Below are positions 50,864-59,987 of a stretch of DNA of 64,000 nt, one piece after another (position 1 is the first letter of the stretch; each line of letters starts with the position of its first letter). Source of the DNA: Candidatus Villigracilis saccharophilus (GTDB taxonomy: Bacteria > Chloroflexota > Anaerolineae > Anaerolineales > Villigracilaceae); contig JADJNA010000051.1 of the NCBI GenBank assembly GCA_016709305.1, forward strand, positions 31,541 through 95,540, written 5' to 3'. A program made the position numbers and the translations under genes. The notes beneath the pieces were generated by a model. The model was given only the letters and a program-made list of their open reading frames with translations. It did not search any database and had not been told where the DNA came from.

Positions 50864-53491
50864 ATGGCGGCAGAACGCTGGCAATCAGGTATCCACGAAT
50901 TCTTTCAATCCATTGGCGAGACTGACGACGAGCTAACCAGGATGTTCATGTCGTCGGCATTTTCGCGCATCCCGAAAAAAGATGATGCATCTCCCGCCCC
51001 GGAAAATGGCGAGAAAAACGAAGAGCAGAAGTTCCCCGATATCATTCCCATTCTTCCGTTGCGCGGAGTTGTGGTATACCCCAATACTGCTGTCCCGTTG
51101 ACGGTTGGGCAGGCTCGTTCGATCAGATTGGTGGATGATGTTGTCGGTGGGGATAAGCTGGTTGGTCTTGTGGCGGCTCTTGACCCCGAAAAGGAAACAC
51201 CAGGCCCGAACGAACTCTATCAGATCGGCACTATTGCGACGGTTCATCGCTTATTGCGTGCGCCAGATGGCACCGTGCGCCTGCTGGTTCAGGGCATTGA
51301 ACGCTTCCGTCTTGGCGAGTTTGTCGCGGAGGAGCCGTATCTAAAAGCGCATATACACCTGCTTCCTGAGACCGATGAAGATAACCTTGAGACCAACGCC
51401 TTGGCGCGTAATGCGCGGGATCAATTCCAACAGATCACGCAGATGATCCCTTCTTTTCCGGATGAACTGGTTGGCTCGATCACTTCTCTTGAAGACCCAT
51501 TGCAAACTGCGTATACCATCGCGAATTTTCAGCGGATTAACTTGAAGGATGCCCAGGAGATCCTAGAGTTGGATTCGGTTTATGAAAAATTAAAAAAGCT
51601 GATTGGCCTGCTCGTGCGCGAATCTGAAGTACTGACGATCGGACAAAAGATCCAGAACGAAGCGCGCGGAGAAATAGAAAAAGTACAGCGCGAATATTTT
51701 CTACGCGAGCAAATGAAGGCCATTCAACGGGAATTGGGTGAGCGGGATGATCAGTCTGAAGAGGCGGAAGAGTTTCGCAAGAAGATCGAAGATGCGAAAA
51801 TGCCCGAAGAAGCGCTAAAACAGGCCAAACAGGAGTTGGATCGATTATCTCGTTTGCCGACCGCCGCTGCTGAATACGGAGTCATCCGCACGTATCTGGA
51901 TTGGCTGGTGGCGCTTCCATGGACAAAATCCACAGAAGATAATCTTGATATTCCCCATGCGCGCGAGATTTTAAATAAGGATCATTTCGGACTTGAAGAT
52001 GTGAAAGACCGTATCCTTGAGTTCCTTGCGATCCGAAAATTGCGTATTGACCGGAAGGATGACAAAAAGGAAGCTTCGACCGATGAAATCCGTCATGAGC
52101 GCGAAGGTGTAATTCTGTGTTTTGTTGGTCCGCCTGGAGTCGGCAAAACATCCTTGGGACAATCCATTGCGCGCGCCATGGAGCGCAAGTTTATCCGCGC
52201 ATCTTTGGGCGGCGTGCGTGATGAAGCCGAGATTCGCGGACATCGGCGTACTTATATTGGCGCGATGCCGGGGCGGATTTTGCAATCCCTGCGGCGGGTT
52301 GATTCCAAGAATCCTGTCTTTATGCTCGATGAAGTGGATAAGCTTACTTATGATTTCCACGGCGATCCCGCTTCGGCATTGCTTGAAGTGTTGGATCCTG
52401 AACAAAATGTTGAGTTTCGAGACAATTATCTCGAAGTCTCTTACGATCTTTCGCAGGTTTTCTTTATTACCACTGCCAACACGCTGGAAACCATTCCGCG
52501 TCCATTGCTTGACCGCATGGAGCTTATTTTCCTATCGGGATATACTGAAAATGAAAAGCTGGCTATTGCGCGCGGGTATCTTATTCCGCGTCAGATCCGA
52601 GAGAACAGTTTGCGGGCTGGGGAGATTACTTTCACAGACGATGCCTTGAAAATGATCATCCGTCAATATACGCGCGAAGCGGGTGTGCGTAATCTGGAGC
52701 GCAAGATTGGCGCAGTCTGCCGTAAAGCGGGTACAAAGATTGCGGAAGGTAAAATTGAACAATTTGATATTACCCCTGAACTTTTAGACGAATATCTTGA
52801 CCATCCAATCTTCTTTGGACCGGAGGAATTGAATAAACGCACATCCATTCCTGGGGTGGTGCCTGGTCTTGCATGGACTTCCTTTGGCGGGGATATATTA
52901 TTCATCGAATCAACCGCCATGCCTGGCGGGCGTGGTTTTCAGGTGACAGGGTCGATTGGGAATGTTATGCAGGAATCAGCGCGTGCTGCATTGTCATATG
53001 TTCGTTCACGCGCCCCATCGCTCAAAATCCCGCAGGAATTTTTTGAAAAATTTGACATCCACATGCATATCCCATCTGGGGCGCAGCCGAAGGACGGGCC
53101 GTCTGCCGGCGTGACCATGGCTACCTCCCTTGTGTCGTTGATCTCAGGACGTAAGGTCAAACCTCAGGTTGGCATGACCGGAGAGATCACATTACGAGGT
53201 CAGGTTCTTGCGATTGGCGGCGTCAAAGAAAAGGTACTGGCGGCGCACCGTAATGGTCTCAGGACTGTTATTCTGCCCAAGCGTAATGAACAGGATCTTG
53301 ATGATGTCCCTGACGAGATCAGGCAATCCATGAAATTTATTTTCGCAGAATCAGTCGACGAGGTTATCAATGCCGCGCTGGAAAAGGCCAAGCCTGTAAA
53401 GAAATTGACAGCGAAGCCGCAAAAGAAAAAAATCACAAAAACGAGAGCGAATAAGAATGGCAAAGTCAAAGGTACTGCTCGCAGAAGATGA
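50864..53491 (+). CDS. lon: ATP-dependent protease Lon
   Basis: 875 residues from the ATG at 50864 (an in-frame TTG at 50852 is inside hsp20). The LON substrate domain starts at IPILPLRGVVVYPNTAVPLT. The AAA+ module has Walker A GPPGVGKTSLG and Walker B VFMLDEVDKL, followed by the arginine-finger region. The protease domain has catalytic Ser in KDGPSAGVTMATS and Lys in GGVKEKVLAAHRNG. The last ~35 residues form a Lys/Arg-rich tail not typical of Lon. The last 35 bases overlap the response-regulator gene. Confidence 0.97.
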   Translation: MAAERWQSGIHEFFQSIGETDDELTRMFMSSAFSRIPKKDDASPAPENGEKNEEQKFPDIIPILPLRGVVVYPNTAVPLTVGQARSIRLVDDVVGGDKLVGLVAALDPEKETPGPNELYQIGTIATVHRLLRAPDGTVRLLVQGIERFRLGEFVAEEPYLKAHIHLLPETDEDNLETNALARNARDQFQQITQMIPSFPDELVGSITSLEDPLQTAYTIANFQRINLKDAQEILELDSVYEKLKKLIGLLVRESEVLTIGQKIQNEARGEIEKVQREYFLREQMKAIQRELGERDDQSEEAEEFRKKIEDAKMPEEALKQAKQELDRLSRLPTAAAEYGVIRTYLDWLVALPWTKSTEDNLDIPHAREILNKDHFGLEDVKDRILEFLAIRKLRIDRKDDKKEASTDEIRHEREGVILCFVGPPGVGKTSLGQSIARAMERKFIRASLGGVRDEAEIRGHRRTYIGAMPGRILQSLRRVDSKNPVFMLDEVDKLTYDFHGDPASALLEVLDPEQNVEFRDNYLEVSYDLSQVFFITTANTLETIPRPLLDRMELIFLSGYTENEKLAIARGYLIPRQIRENSLRAGEITFTDDALKMIIRQYTREAGVRNLERKIGAVCRKAGTKIAEGKIEQFDITPELLDEYLDHPIFFGPEELNKRTSIPGVVPGLAWTSFGGDILFIESTAMPGGRGFQVTGSIGNVMQESARAALSYVRSRAPSLKIPQEFFEKFDIHMHIPSGAQPKDGPSAGVTMATSLVSLISGRKVKPQVGMTGEITLRGQVLAIGGVKEKVLAAHRNGLRTVILPKRNEQDLDDVPDEIRQSMKFIFAESVDEVINAALEKAKPVKKLTAKPQKKKITKTRANKNGKVKGTARRR

Positions 53492-53822
53492 TGTGACAAT
53501 GGTCGCCTTATTGAAGATCCTGCTAAAAATGGAAGACTTCGATGTGGTGGCACTTCAAGCGGATGCTGATGTCCTGGCGTCTGCTCGTATTGAGAAACCA
53601 GACGTGCTTCTGCTTGATCTTCATCTTGCAAATCAGAATGGATTGGATATTTTGGACCAAATTCGAGGCGCGCAGGATGTTTGTGATCTGCCCATCATAA
53701 TTTCCTCGGGGTCAAATTCGAAGGAAGAATGCCTTAGGCATGGCGCAAATGGTTTTGTGTTAAAACCCTATATGCCTGACGAGTTGATCACTGCCTTGAA
53801 GCAAACGATCAAGGCAGTGTAA
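53457..53822 (+). CDS. Single-domain response regulator
   Basis: 121 residues, receiver domain only. Acidic pocket AEDD (residues 9-12 region), phosphoacceptor Asp in DVLLLDLHLANQNG, the conserved Ser in IISSGSNSKEE and Lys in FVLKPYMPDEL are all present. There is no output domain, so it probably acts through protein contact like CheY/SpoIIE regulators. The cognate kinase is not in the window. It starts inside the end of lon. Confidence 0.92.
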   Translation: MAKSKVLLAEDDVTMVALLKILLKMEDFDVVALQADADVLASARIEKPDVLLLDLHLANQNGLDILDQIRGAQDVCDLPIIISSGSNSKEECLRHGANGFVLKPYMPDELITALKQTIKAV

Positions 53823-53828
53823 TGTTCC

Positions 53829-54251
53829 GTGAAGATACGCGAATTTTGCTTTCCTGAAGACCATAAAGGTGCGTTGGAACTATGGGGCAGTATGGAGATT
53901 GGCGTGCAGGTGGGGCGTTCAGATACCCTTGAAGAGATAAAGAAAAAAATTCAACGCGATCCCGATCTTTTTTTAATTGCAGAAATTGATAATGAAATTG
54001 TTGGCACCATTATCGGCGGCTATGACGGCCGTCGCGGAATGATCTATCATCTTGCGGTTAAATCAAATTTGCGAAAACATGGGATCGGAACCATGCTTCT
54101 CGAGGAAGTTGAAAAACGATTGCGGGATAAGGGCTGCAAAAAATGTTATTTGCTCATCACTGCTGAAAATGCGGCCGCTGCTCACTTTTATGAACGAAAC
54201 AACTGGCGTGAAATGAAAGAGGACCGTATCTTCGGGAAAGAGTTTCCATGA
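53829..54251 (+). CDS. GNAT-family N-acetyltransferase
   Basis: 140 residues from a GTG start, 7 bases after the response regulator. The acetyl-CoA motif A is clear (IYHLAVKSNLRKHGIGTMLL, followed by EEVEKRL), and the C-terminal AENAAAAHFYERNNWREM fits RimI/YpeA-type enzymes. The substrate may be a protein N-terminus or a small amine. It overlaps the moaB/mog gene by 4 bases. Confidence 0.9.
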   Translation: MKIREFCFPEDHKGALELWGSMEIGVQVGRSDTLEEIKKKIQRDPDLFLIAEIDNEIVGTIIGGYDGRRGMIYHLAVKSNLRKHGIGTMLLEEVEKRLRDKGCKKCYLLITAENAAAAHFYERNNWREMKEDRIFGKEFP

Positions 54252-54742
54252 CAATTCGATTTGGGATTTTGACACTCTCTGACCGCTCTGCGCGCGGGGA
54301 CCGCCCAGATACTTCTGGCCCCGCTTTGGCGGATCTACTCCGCGCTAAAAATTGTGCTGTCATTGAACAGATGATCCTTGCCGATGATGAATCCGCTATC
54401 CGCGCCAAGCTCGCAGAATGGGCAGACAGCGCTCGATTTGACGTGATCCTGACCACAGGCGGCACAGGTTTTGCGCCGCGAGATGTCACTCCAGAGGCCA
54501 CCCGTGCAATCATTCAACGTGAAGCGCCAGGGCTTGCTGAATGTATGCGTGCAGAAAGCCTGAAGAAAACCCCCCACGCCATGCTTTCCCGGGCTGTTGC
54601 GGGAATTCGCGGAAGGACGTTGATCGTCAATTTGCCGGGCAGTCCAAAAGGTGCCGTAGAGAATCTGCAGACCATCCTGCCGATATTGGCTCATGCAGTT
54701 CAATTGCTCGGGGATGACCCTGCTTCAGAAGCGGCTCATTAA
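54248..54742 (+). CDS. MoaB/Mog-family molybdopterin adenylyltransferase-like protein
   Basis: 164 residues. The MoCF fold is evident: ILTLSDRSARGDRPDTSGPA, VILTTGGTGFAPRDVTPEAT, the LSRAVAGIRGRTLIVNLPGS loop and SPKGAVENL. It either adenylylates molybdopterin (Mog) or is the MoaB branch. It overlaps the GNAT gene. No other molybdenum-cofactor genes are in the window. Confidence 0.92.
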   Translation: MTIRFGILTLSDRSARGDRPDTSGPALADLLRAKNCAVIEQMILADDESAIRAKLAEWADSARFDVILTTGGTGFAPRDVTPEATRAIIQREAPGLAECMRAESLKKTPHAMLSRAVAGIRGRTLIVNLPGSPKGAVENLQTILPILAHAVQLLGDDPASEAAH

Positions 54743-54904
54743 TTTTTTTTATTTAATTAAATAGAAGGCTGCAATATAGGGAATCAAAAAACAACAACCG
54801 CTTACACTGGCCCATGCAGAAAATCTGATACACACTGGAAATTAAATCCCCATTCTGGAATGATACAAAATACTTTTTCTACCGAACGAATCGGAGTCTA
54901 CTAA

Positions 54905-56337
54905 ATGACAGTCGATCAAAAACATTTCTCGAACAGGATGGCATTCTGGTTGTTGTGGGTAATGTCCATATCGGTTTTGATTCGTACTGCGTGGTTGGGA
55001 GATGATTCATTTATTACCATGCGCACAGTTGACAATTGGATTAATGGGTACGGGCTGGTTTGGAATATTGGAGAAAGAGTACAAACATATACACATCCGA
55101 TGTGGATGTTGATGTTAAGTGTGGTTTATTTCTTTGTCCGTGATGGATATTTTACATTGTTGATTTTAAATATCGCGGTTTCAATATTTGCCTTTGCCAT
55201 TTTCTTAAAATATTATTCAAACGATGATTATTCCCTCTTGTTCGGTTTTGGAATTCTTGTTTTGTCAAAGGCTTTCATTGATTATTCAACTTCCGGGTTG
55301 GAAAACGCGTTGACTCATCTCCTATTATTAATATTTGCAATAGAGTTCCTTAAGCCTGTTATTTCCAATAAATCCTCCCATTTATTTATGCTCTCCCTGA
55401 CTGCTGGCCTGGCTGTCACAAATAGAATGGACTCTGTTCTGTTTTTCATTCCCGCTCTGATATATGCTTGGACTAGGGATTTTCGTAATGTTCGCGGAAC
55501 TGGTTTGTTGTTGGCTGGTTTTTCACCTTTCATGCTTTGGGAGGCGTTTTCTCTCTTTTATTATGGATTCCTTTTCCCAAATACTGCATACGCCAAACTT
55601 AATTCAGGAATTCCTGAGCAGGAGTTGCTCCGTCAGGGCATTCTCTATTTTATTAATTCTATTACATGGGATCCCATGACATTAATGGTAATTAGCATAG
55701 CTTTGCTGGTTGCGGTTGTTTCAAGAGGGAGCGGTGAAAAAATGCTGGCGGTAGGCATTGGTTTGTACCTGATGTACATTTTATATATTGGTGGCGATTT
55801 TATGAGCGGCCGTTTTTTTTCGTCAGTGTTTATCCTGAGCGCCTTTCTGTTGACAAGATATGTCAAAGAATTAGATATGAGAAACAGACTGATAATTTCA
55901 GGCCTCCTGTTGCTTGCTGGGATTCTGTCCCCGGCTTCAACGGTTAGCTATTTTTTGAAAGTGCCCGGCTTGACAAACAATATAAGAGATAATATAGATA
56001 CATACAGCATGATTGCCGATGAAAGACAATCCTATTATCAAAGCAGCATATTATAGATATTTATGCTCTTGGAGATGCTTTATTGTCCCGTCTTGAAGTT
56101 GTGGATTACAAACCTTGGCGTATTGGACATTTCCAACGCGATCTGCCGAATGGATATATTGATACGATAAAAATCGGAAAGAATAAGATAAAAAATCCGG
56201 ATCTGGCACAATTTTATGACAAATTAAAAATAATTATCAGTGGTAATTTGTATTCAATTGAAAGAATAAGCACGATTTTGGAAATGAACACAGGAAAATA
56301 TGATTACCTAATTGAACGGTATGAACAACTTCCATAG
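54905..56337 (+). pseudogene. GT-C-like membrane mannosyltransferase, frameshifted with an apparent internal deletion
   Basis: The first 383 codons (54905-56056) show ~9 membrane helices and the family motif WLGDDSFITMRTVDNW, then GYGLVWNIGERVQTYTHPMW and SGLENALTHL. This matches a large bacterial family of uncharacterised GT-C glycosyltransferases. After ADERQSYYQS, a different frame takes up IIDIYALGDALLSRLEVVDY then PWRIGHFQRDLPNGYIDTI, the usual C-terminal end. Comparison with remembered relatives suggests ~60 residues are missing at the junction. So this is a deletion plus frameshift, not a simple homopolymer error. The region is markedly AT-rich compared with its neighbours, suggesting transfer. 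Confidence 0.7.
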
Positions 56338-56390
56338 CGTATCGAAAAATATTTTGTGTGATTTGACCTAGCCACGACCTGCAACTCGTT

Positions 56391-56398
56391 GGTATAAT
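56391..56398 (+). promoter_or_regulatory. Extended -10 promoter of efp
   Basis: TTGGTATAAT (TG-n-TATAAT) lies 44 bases upstream of the efp ATG. A TTGACC further upstream is too distant (24 bases) to be a canonical -35. Confidence 0.6.
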
Positions 56399-56442
56399 CC
56401 GCCCGCTAAAATAAAAAATCAAACAACAAGGAAAGTGCAAGC

Positions 56443-57000
56443 ATGATAGATGTAAATGAACTTCGCAAGGGCGTCACGTTTGAATTGGACGGCAATCTCC
56501 TGAAAGTATTGGATTATAGCCATAACAAGACCGGACGCGGTAATGCCAACATTAAAGTAAAAGCCCGTAATTTGTTAACCGGTTCCACCATTGAGCGGAC
56601 TTTCAGTTCAGGCCAATCCGTGCAGGATGTAAGCCTTGATTTTGCAAATGTCTCGTATTTATATAATGATGGCGATCTGTACTTTTTTATGGATAATGTG
56701 ACCTTCGAGCAGCCCGGCATCAAGAAGGAATCCTTGGGCGAAGCTGCCCAATATCTCAAGGAAGGCATGGAAGTCAAACTCACCTTTTATAAGGGCGAGG
56801 CGATTGATGTTGAGATCCCCACCTCTGTCGATCTTAAGGTCGTTGCCGCCGATATGGCGATCCGCGGCGATACTGCCACGGGTGTTACAAAGAAAGTCAC
56901 CACAGAAACCGGGATTCAGGTGCAATGCCCGAATTTTGTAAACGTAGGTGATACTATTAAAGTAGATACACGTACGGGTGAATATCTAACGCGCGTGTAA
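56443..57000 (+). CDS. efp: Elongation factor P
   Basis: 185 residues with an AAGGAAAG Shine-Dalgarno site. Three OB-type domains are visible: the KOW-like N-terminal domain (DVNELRKGVTFELDGNLLKV), the central RTFSSGQSVQDVSLDFANVS, and the C-terminal VQCPNFVNVGDTIKVDTRTG. EF-P relieves ribosome stalling at polyproline. The tip of the domain I loop is TGRGN with Arg32, not the Lys modified by EpmA. It has its own extended -10 promoter. Confidence 0.97.
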   Translation: MIDVNELRKGVTFELDGNLLKVLDYSHNKTGRGNANIKVKARNLLTGSTIERTFSSGQSVQDVSLDFANVSYLYNDGDLYFFMDNVTFEQPGIKKESLGEAAQYLKEGMEVKLTFYKGEAIDVEIPTSVDLKVVAADMAIRGDTATGVTKKVTTETGIQVQCPNFVNVGDTIKVDTRTGEYLTRV

Positions 57001-57070
57001 ATTAATGACCATGGTAAATAAGGAAATTAGTAGGCAGGTACTCTCGTGCTTGTCTTCTTAAATATGTTAT

Positions 57071-57400
57071 ATGAAAACCCCATCTGGGCGTGAATGCCCG
57101 CATTTTTTTGGAGATTATTATCGCGGCCGTAATATCGAAGAATGCCGCTTGTTGAAACTTCATGGTCAGGCATGGTCTCCTGACCTGTGCAAGACCTGTC
57201 CTGTGCCTGATATTGCGCGCGCCAACTCCTGTCAATACATGCAGTTGAGACTTACAGTGGTGCGCCCCATCACTGCCGTTTTTCAACGTCGTGTTCAAGT
57301 GACTGCATTTTGCGAAAAATCCAACAGCAGTGTTGCTGAACCACAAATAGGCTGTAAAGATTGTCACTCCGTGCTGTCAACGTTTGAAGTAATCGAATAA
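57071..57400 (+). CDS. Cys-rich protein of unknown function
   Basis: 109 residues with eight Cys, including CKTCP and CKDCH pairs plus two isolated ones (EECRLL, SCQYM). The spacing suggests a metal site. There is no signal peptide. A basic centre (RVQVTAFCEKSN) and acidic ends are seen. It lies 70 bases after efp and 28 bases before the HAD-DinB gene on the same strand. I do not recognise the family and assign no function. Confidence 0.7.
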   Translation: MKTPSGRECPHFFGDYYRGRNIEECRLLKLHGQAWSPDLCKTCPVPDIARANSCQYMQLRLTVVRPITAVFQRRVQVTAFCEKSNSSVAEPQIGCKDCHSVLSTFEVIE

Positions 57401-57427
57401 TCCCTGCTTCCGGGGGAGGCAAAATAA

Positions 57428-58618
57428 ATGACGCTTACACTGCTGTTGGACCTCGATGATACTCTTCTCGACACAAATCTAGATTCTTTTATCCCGGCTT
57501 ATTTTCAGGCTTTGGCGAAATACCTCACACCGCAGGTCGCGCCTGAGAAAATGTTTCGCGCTTTGATCTCCGGTATGCGTTCTATGAGCGAAAGTGAGGA
57601 TTTCTCGCGCACATTGGCGCAGGTTTTTTATGATGATTTTTACTCACAGATCAATGTTCAGCGCGAAGAACTTGATTTTGCCATAGAAGACTTTTACGAC
57701 AATATATTCCCCACTCTTTCAACTTTGACAGCTCAAAAACATGATGCGAAGCCGTTTGTTGATTGGGCGTTCGCTCAGGGGTTTCGAATTGCTATTGCCA
57801 CCGATCCGCTGTTGCCGCGCAAAGCCACTCATCATCGCTTGCGTTGGGCCGGATTTGAGCCTGAACAATTTGAGATCGTTTCGACATTTGATCATTTTCA
57901 TTTTTCAAAGACCCATCCGGCGTATTATGCCGAGATGCTTGGGCGCATGGGCTGGCCGGAAGGTCCTGTGCTCATGGTGGGCAACGATATGGAGCGCGAT
58001 ATCCTTCCGGCGCAAAAGCTTGGATTGGCAACTTATCATATTGACTCCGAATCCGCTTCCAGTCCCAGCCCCGAGACGGGTGCGCGTGGTAGATTGCACG
58101 ATCTGCGCCCCTGGCTTGAATCCTCCGATCTCTCAACCTTGATTCCATCCTTTAAGACCGTTGACTCCATCCTTGGAATATTAGCGGCAACCCCTGCCGT
58201 GCTGAATGGATTTTCGTATCCTCTCGATACATCTAGTTGGACACATGAGCCAACTTCCGAGGATTGGTCCTTAACTGAATTGGTTTGCCACTTGCGGGAT
58301 ACCGAACGTGAGATACATCACATGCAGATCAAGCCATTCAAGGAGCAAAGTGAGCCTTTTATTCCGCGCCCGGATACGAGTATATGGGCAAGCCAAAGAG
58401 ATTATCTACATGAAGATGGCAGGCTTGCGTTGGCGGAATTTAATGATGCTCGGCGGGAGTTATTGGTGTTGCTTAAGAATATTGAGATGGATGAATGGGG
58501 GCGCAAAGCACGTCACGCGATTTTTGGCCCGACGGATTTCCTCGAAGTGGTCGGTTTTATTGCTGAGCATGATCGAATGCACATCCAGCAGGCATGGAAT
58601 ACTCTGAAGAATATGTAG
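57428..58618 (+). CDS. HAD-superfamily hydrolase fused to a DinB-like domain
   Basis: 396 residues. The N-terminal half (1-~220) is a HAD hydrolase with motif I DLDDT (residues 8-12), a cap region, and motif IV-like VGNDMERDILPAQKLGL. The C-terminal half (~235-396) is DinB-like, with putative metal His in LVCHLRDTEREIHH and in EHDRMHIQQA, the typical four-helix arrangement. The fusion is clear because the frame is continuous, with a normal linker. DinB-family enzymes use metal to act on thiols. The combined substrate is unknown. Confidence 0.85.
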   Translation: MTLTLLLDLDDTLLDTNLDSFIPAYFQALAKYLTPQVAPEKMFRALISGMRSMSESEDFSRTLAQVFYDDFYSQINVQREELDFAIEDFYDNIFPTLSTLTAQKHDAKPFVDWAFAQGFRIAIATDPLLPRKATHHRLRWAGFEPEQFEIVSTFDHFHFSKTHPAYYAEMLGRMGWPEGPVLMVGNDMERDILPAQKLGLATYHIDSESASSPSPETGARGRLHDLRPWLESSDLSTLIPSFKTVDSILGILAATPAVLNGFSYPLDTSSWTHEPTSEDWSLTELVCHLRDTEREIHHMQIKPFKEQSEPFIPRPDTSIWASQRDYLHEDGRLALAEFNDARRELLVLLKNIEMDEWGRKARHAIFGPTDFLEVVGFIAEHDRMHIQQAWNTLKNM

Positions 58619-58663
58619 AATTTTGGCGTGTCTTCCAGGCGGGATCAGTGTTATAAGCACAGC

Positions 58664-58694
58664 AAGGGACGAGTTAACCTCTTGTCCCTTTTTT
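58664..58694 (+). terminator. Terminator before fabF
   Basis: AAGGGACGAG (58664-58673) pairs with CTCTTGTCCCTT (58679-58690) with one bulge, followed by a T run. It ends the HAD-DinB transcript. Confidence 0.75.
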
Positions 58695-58735
58695 ATTTAT
58701 TTGAAGATTACTGTTTAATTTTAAGGAGAACTTGT

Positions 58736-59977
58736 ATGACAAGACGTGTAGTTGTAACGGGGCTGGGTTGTATAAGCCCCGTGGGAAATAATGTAAATGA
58801 TACGTGGCAGGCGCTGCTGGCTGGGAAATCTGGCGCTGCTCCTATCACTGCTTTTGATGCGAGCGCGCATAAAACAAAATTTGCCGCAGAAGTAAAGGGG
58901 TTTGATCCTGTGGCATTATTTGGCACGCGTGACGCCCGCAAGATGGACCGCTTTGCGCAGCTTGCGACTGCTGCTACTGTGCAGGCTATGGAGCAATCTG
59001 CGTTAAAGATAGACGATGCCAATCGTGATCGCGTCGGCGTTTTGATTGGTACAGGCATTGGTGGCATCATGACCATGTTGGAGCAATACCAAGTGATGCG
59101 CGAACGCGGTCCCGAGCGTGTCAGCCCTTTTCTTATGCCCATGATGATCTCTGATAACGCGGCTGGCAACATCGCTATCCGGGTCGGTGCGCGTGGCCCC
59201 AATATGGCAATTGCAACAGCCTGTGCTTCTGGAACAAATGCTCTGGGCGAAGCCGCTGAAATGATTCGCCGTGGTGCTGCAGATGTAATGATTGCCGGAG
59301 GGGCTGAAGCTGCCATTACTGCGCTTTCCATGGCTGGCATGAATGTAATGACCGCTTTGTCCACTCGCAATGATGATCCACAAACAGCTTCGCGCCCTTT
59401 TGACAGGAACCGTGATGGATTTTTGATGGGTGAAGGCGCAGGTATGCTGATCCTTGAGTCTTTTGATTTTGCCCTGGCGCGTGGCGCGAATATCCTGTGT
59501 GAATTTTCAGGCTATGGCACAACTGATGATGCGCATCATATCTCCGCCCCCGCTGAAAATGGGGCAGGCGCTGCGATATCAATGAGTCTTGCCCTGCAAA
59601 GCGCGGGGTTGATGCCTGCGGATATTGGTTATATCAACGCGCATGGGACTTCCACATACTTGAATGACAAAAGTGAGACTGCCGCGATCAAAACGGTATT
59701 TGCGGAACAGGCCTACAAGATCCCTGTCTCTTCTACTAAATCCATGACAGGTCATTTACTGGGCGCATCTGGCGCGGTGGAAGCCGTATTCAGCGCAATG
59801 GCGATCATTAATAATATTTTGCCACCCACGATCAATTACCAGACCCCCGACCCTGTTTGTGATCTTGATTATGTGCCCAATCAAGCGCGCACAGCTGAGC
59901 CAAATTATGTTATGTCGAATTCATTTGGATTTGGCGGCCATAACGCCACGCTGATCTTGGGTCGTTACAACCCCTAA
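58736..59977 (+). CDS. fabF: 3-oxoacyl-ACP synthase II
   Basis: 413 residues from the ATG at 58736, preceded by AAGGAG at 58723-58728; the frame is open further upstream but only through the terminator. The KAS II Cys-His-His triad is visible: nucleophilic Cys in AIATACASGTNALGE, His in INAHGTSTYLND and His in SMTGHLLGASGAVE. The start (TRRVVVTGLGCISPVGNN) is diagnostic. It extends acyl chains in type II fatty acid synthesis. It is followed after 10 bases by fabH. Confidence 0.96.
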   Translation: MTRRVVVTGLGCISPVGNNVNDTWQALLAGKSGAAPITAFDASAHKTKFAAEVKGFDPVALFGTRDARKMDRFAQLATAATVQAMEQSALKIDDANRDRVGVLIGTGIGGIMTMLEQYQVMRERGPERVSPFLMPMMISDNAAGNIAIRVGARGPNMAIATACASGTNALGEAAEMIRRGAADVMIAGGAEAAITALSMAGMNVMTALSTRNDDPQTASRPFDRNRDGFLMGEGAGMLILESFDFALARGANILCEFSGYGTTDDAHHISAPAENGAGAAISMSLALQSAGLMPADIGYINAHGTSTYLNDKSETAAIKTVFAEQAYKIPVSSTKSMTGHLLGASGAVEAVFSAMAIINNILPPTINYQTPDPVCDLDYVPNQARTAEPNYVMSNSFGFGGHNATLILGRYNP

Positions 59978-59987
59978 AGGAGCATAC

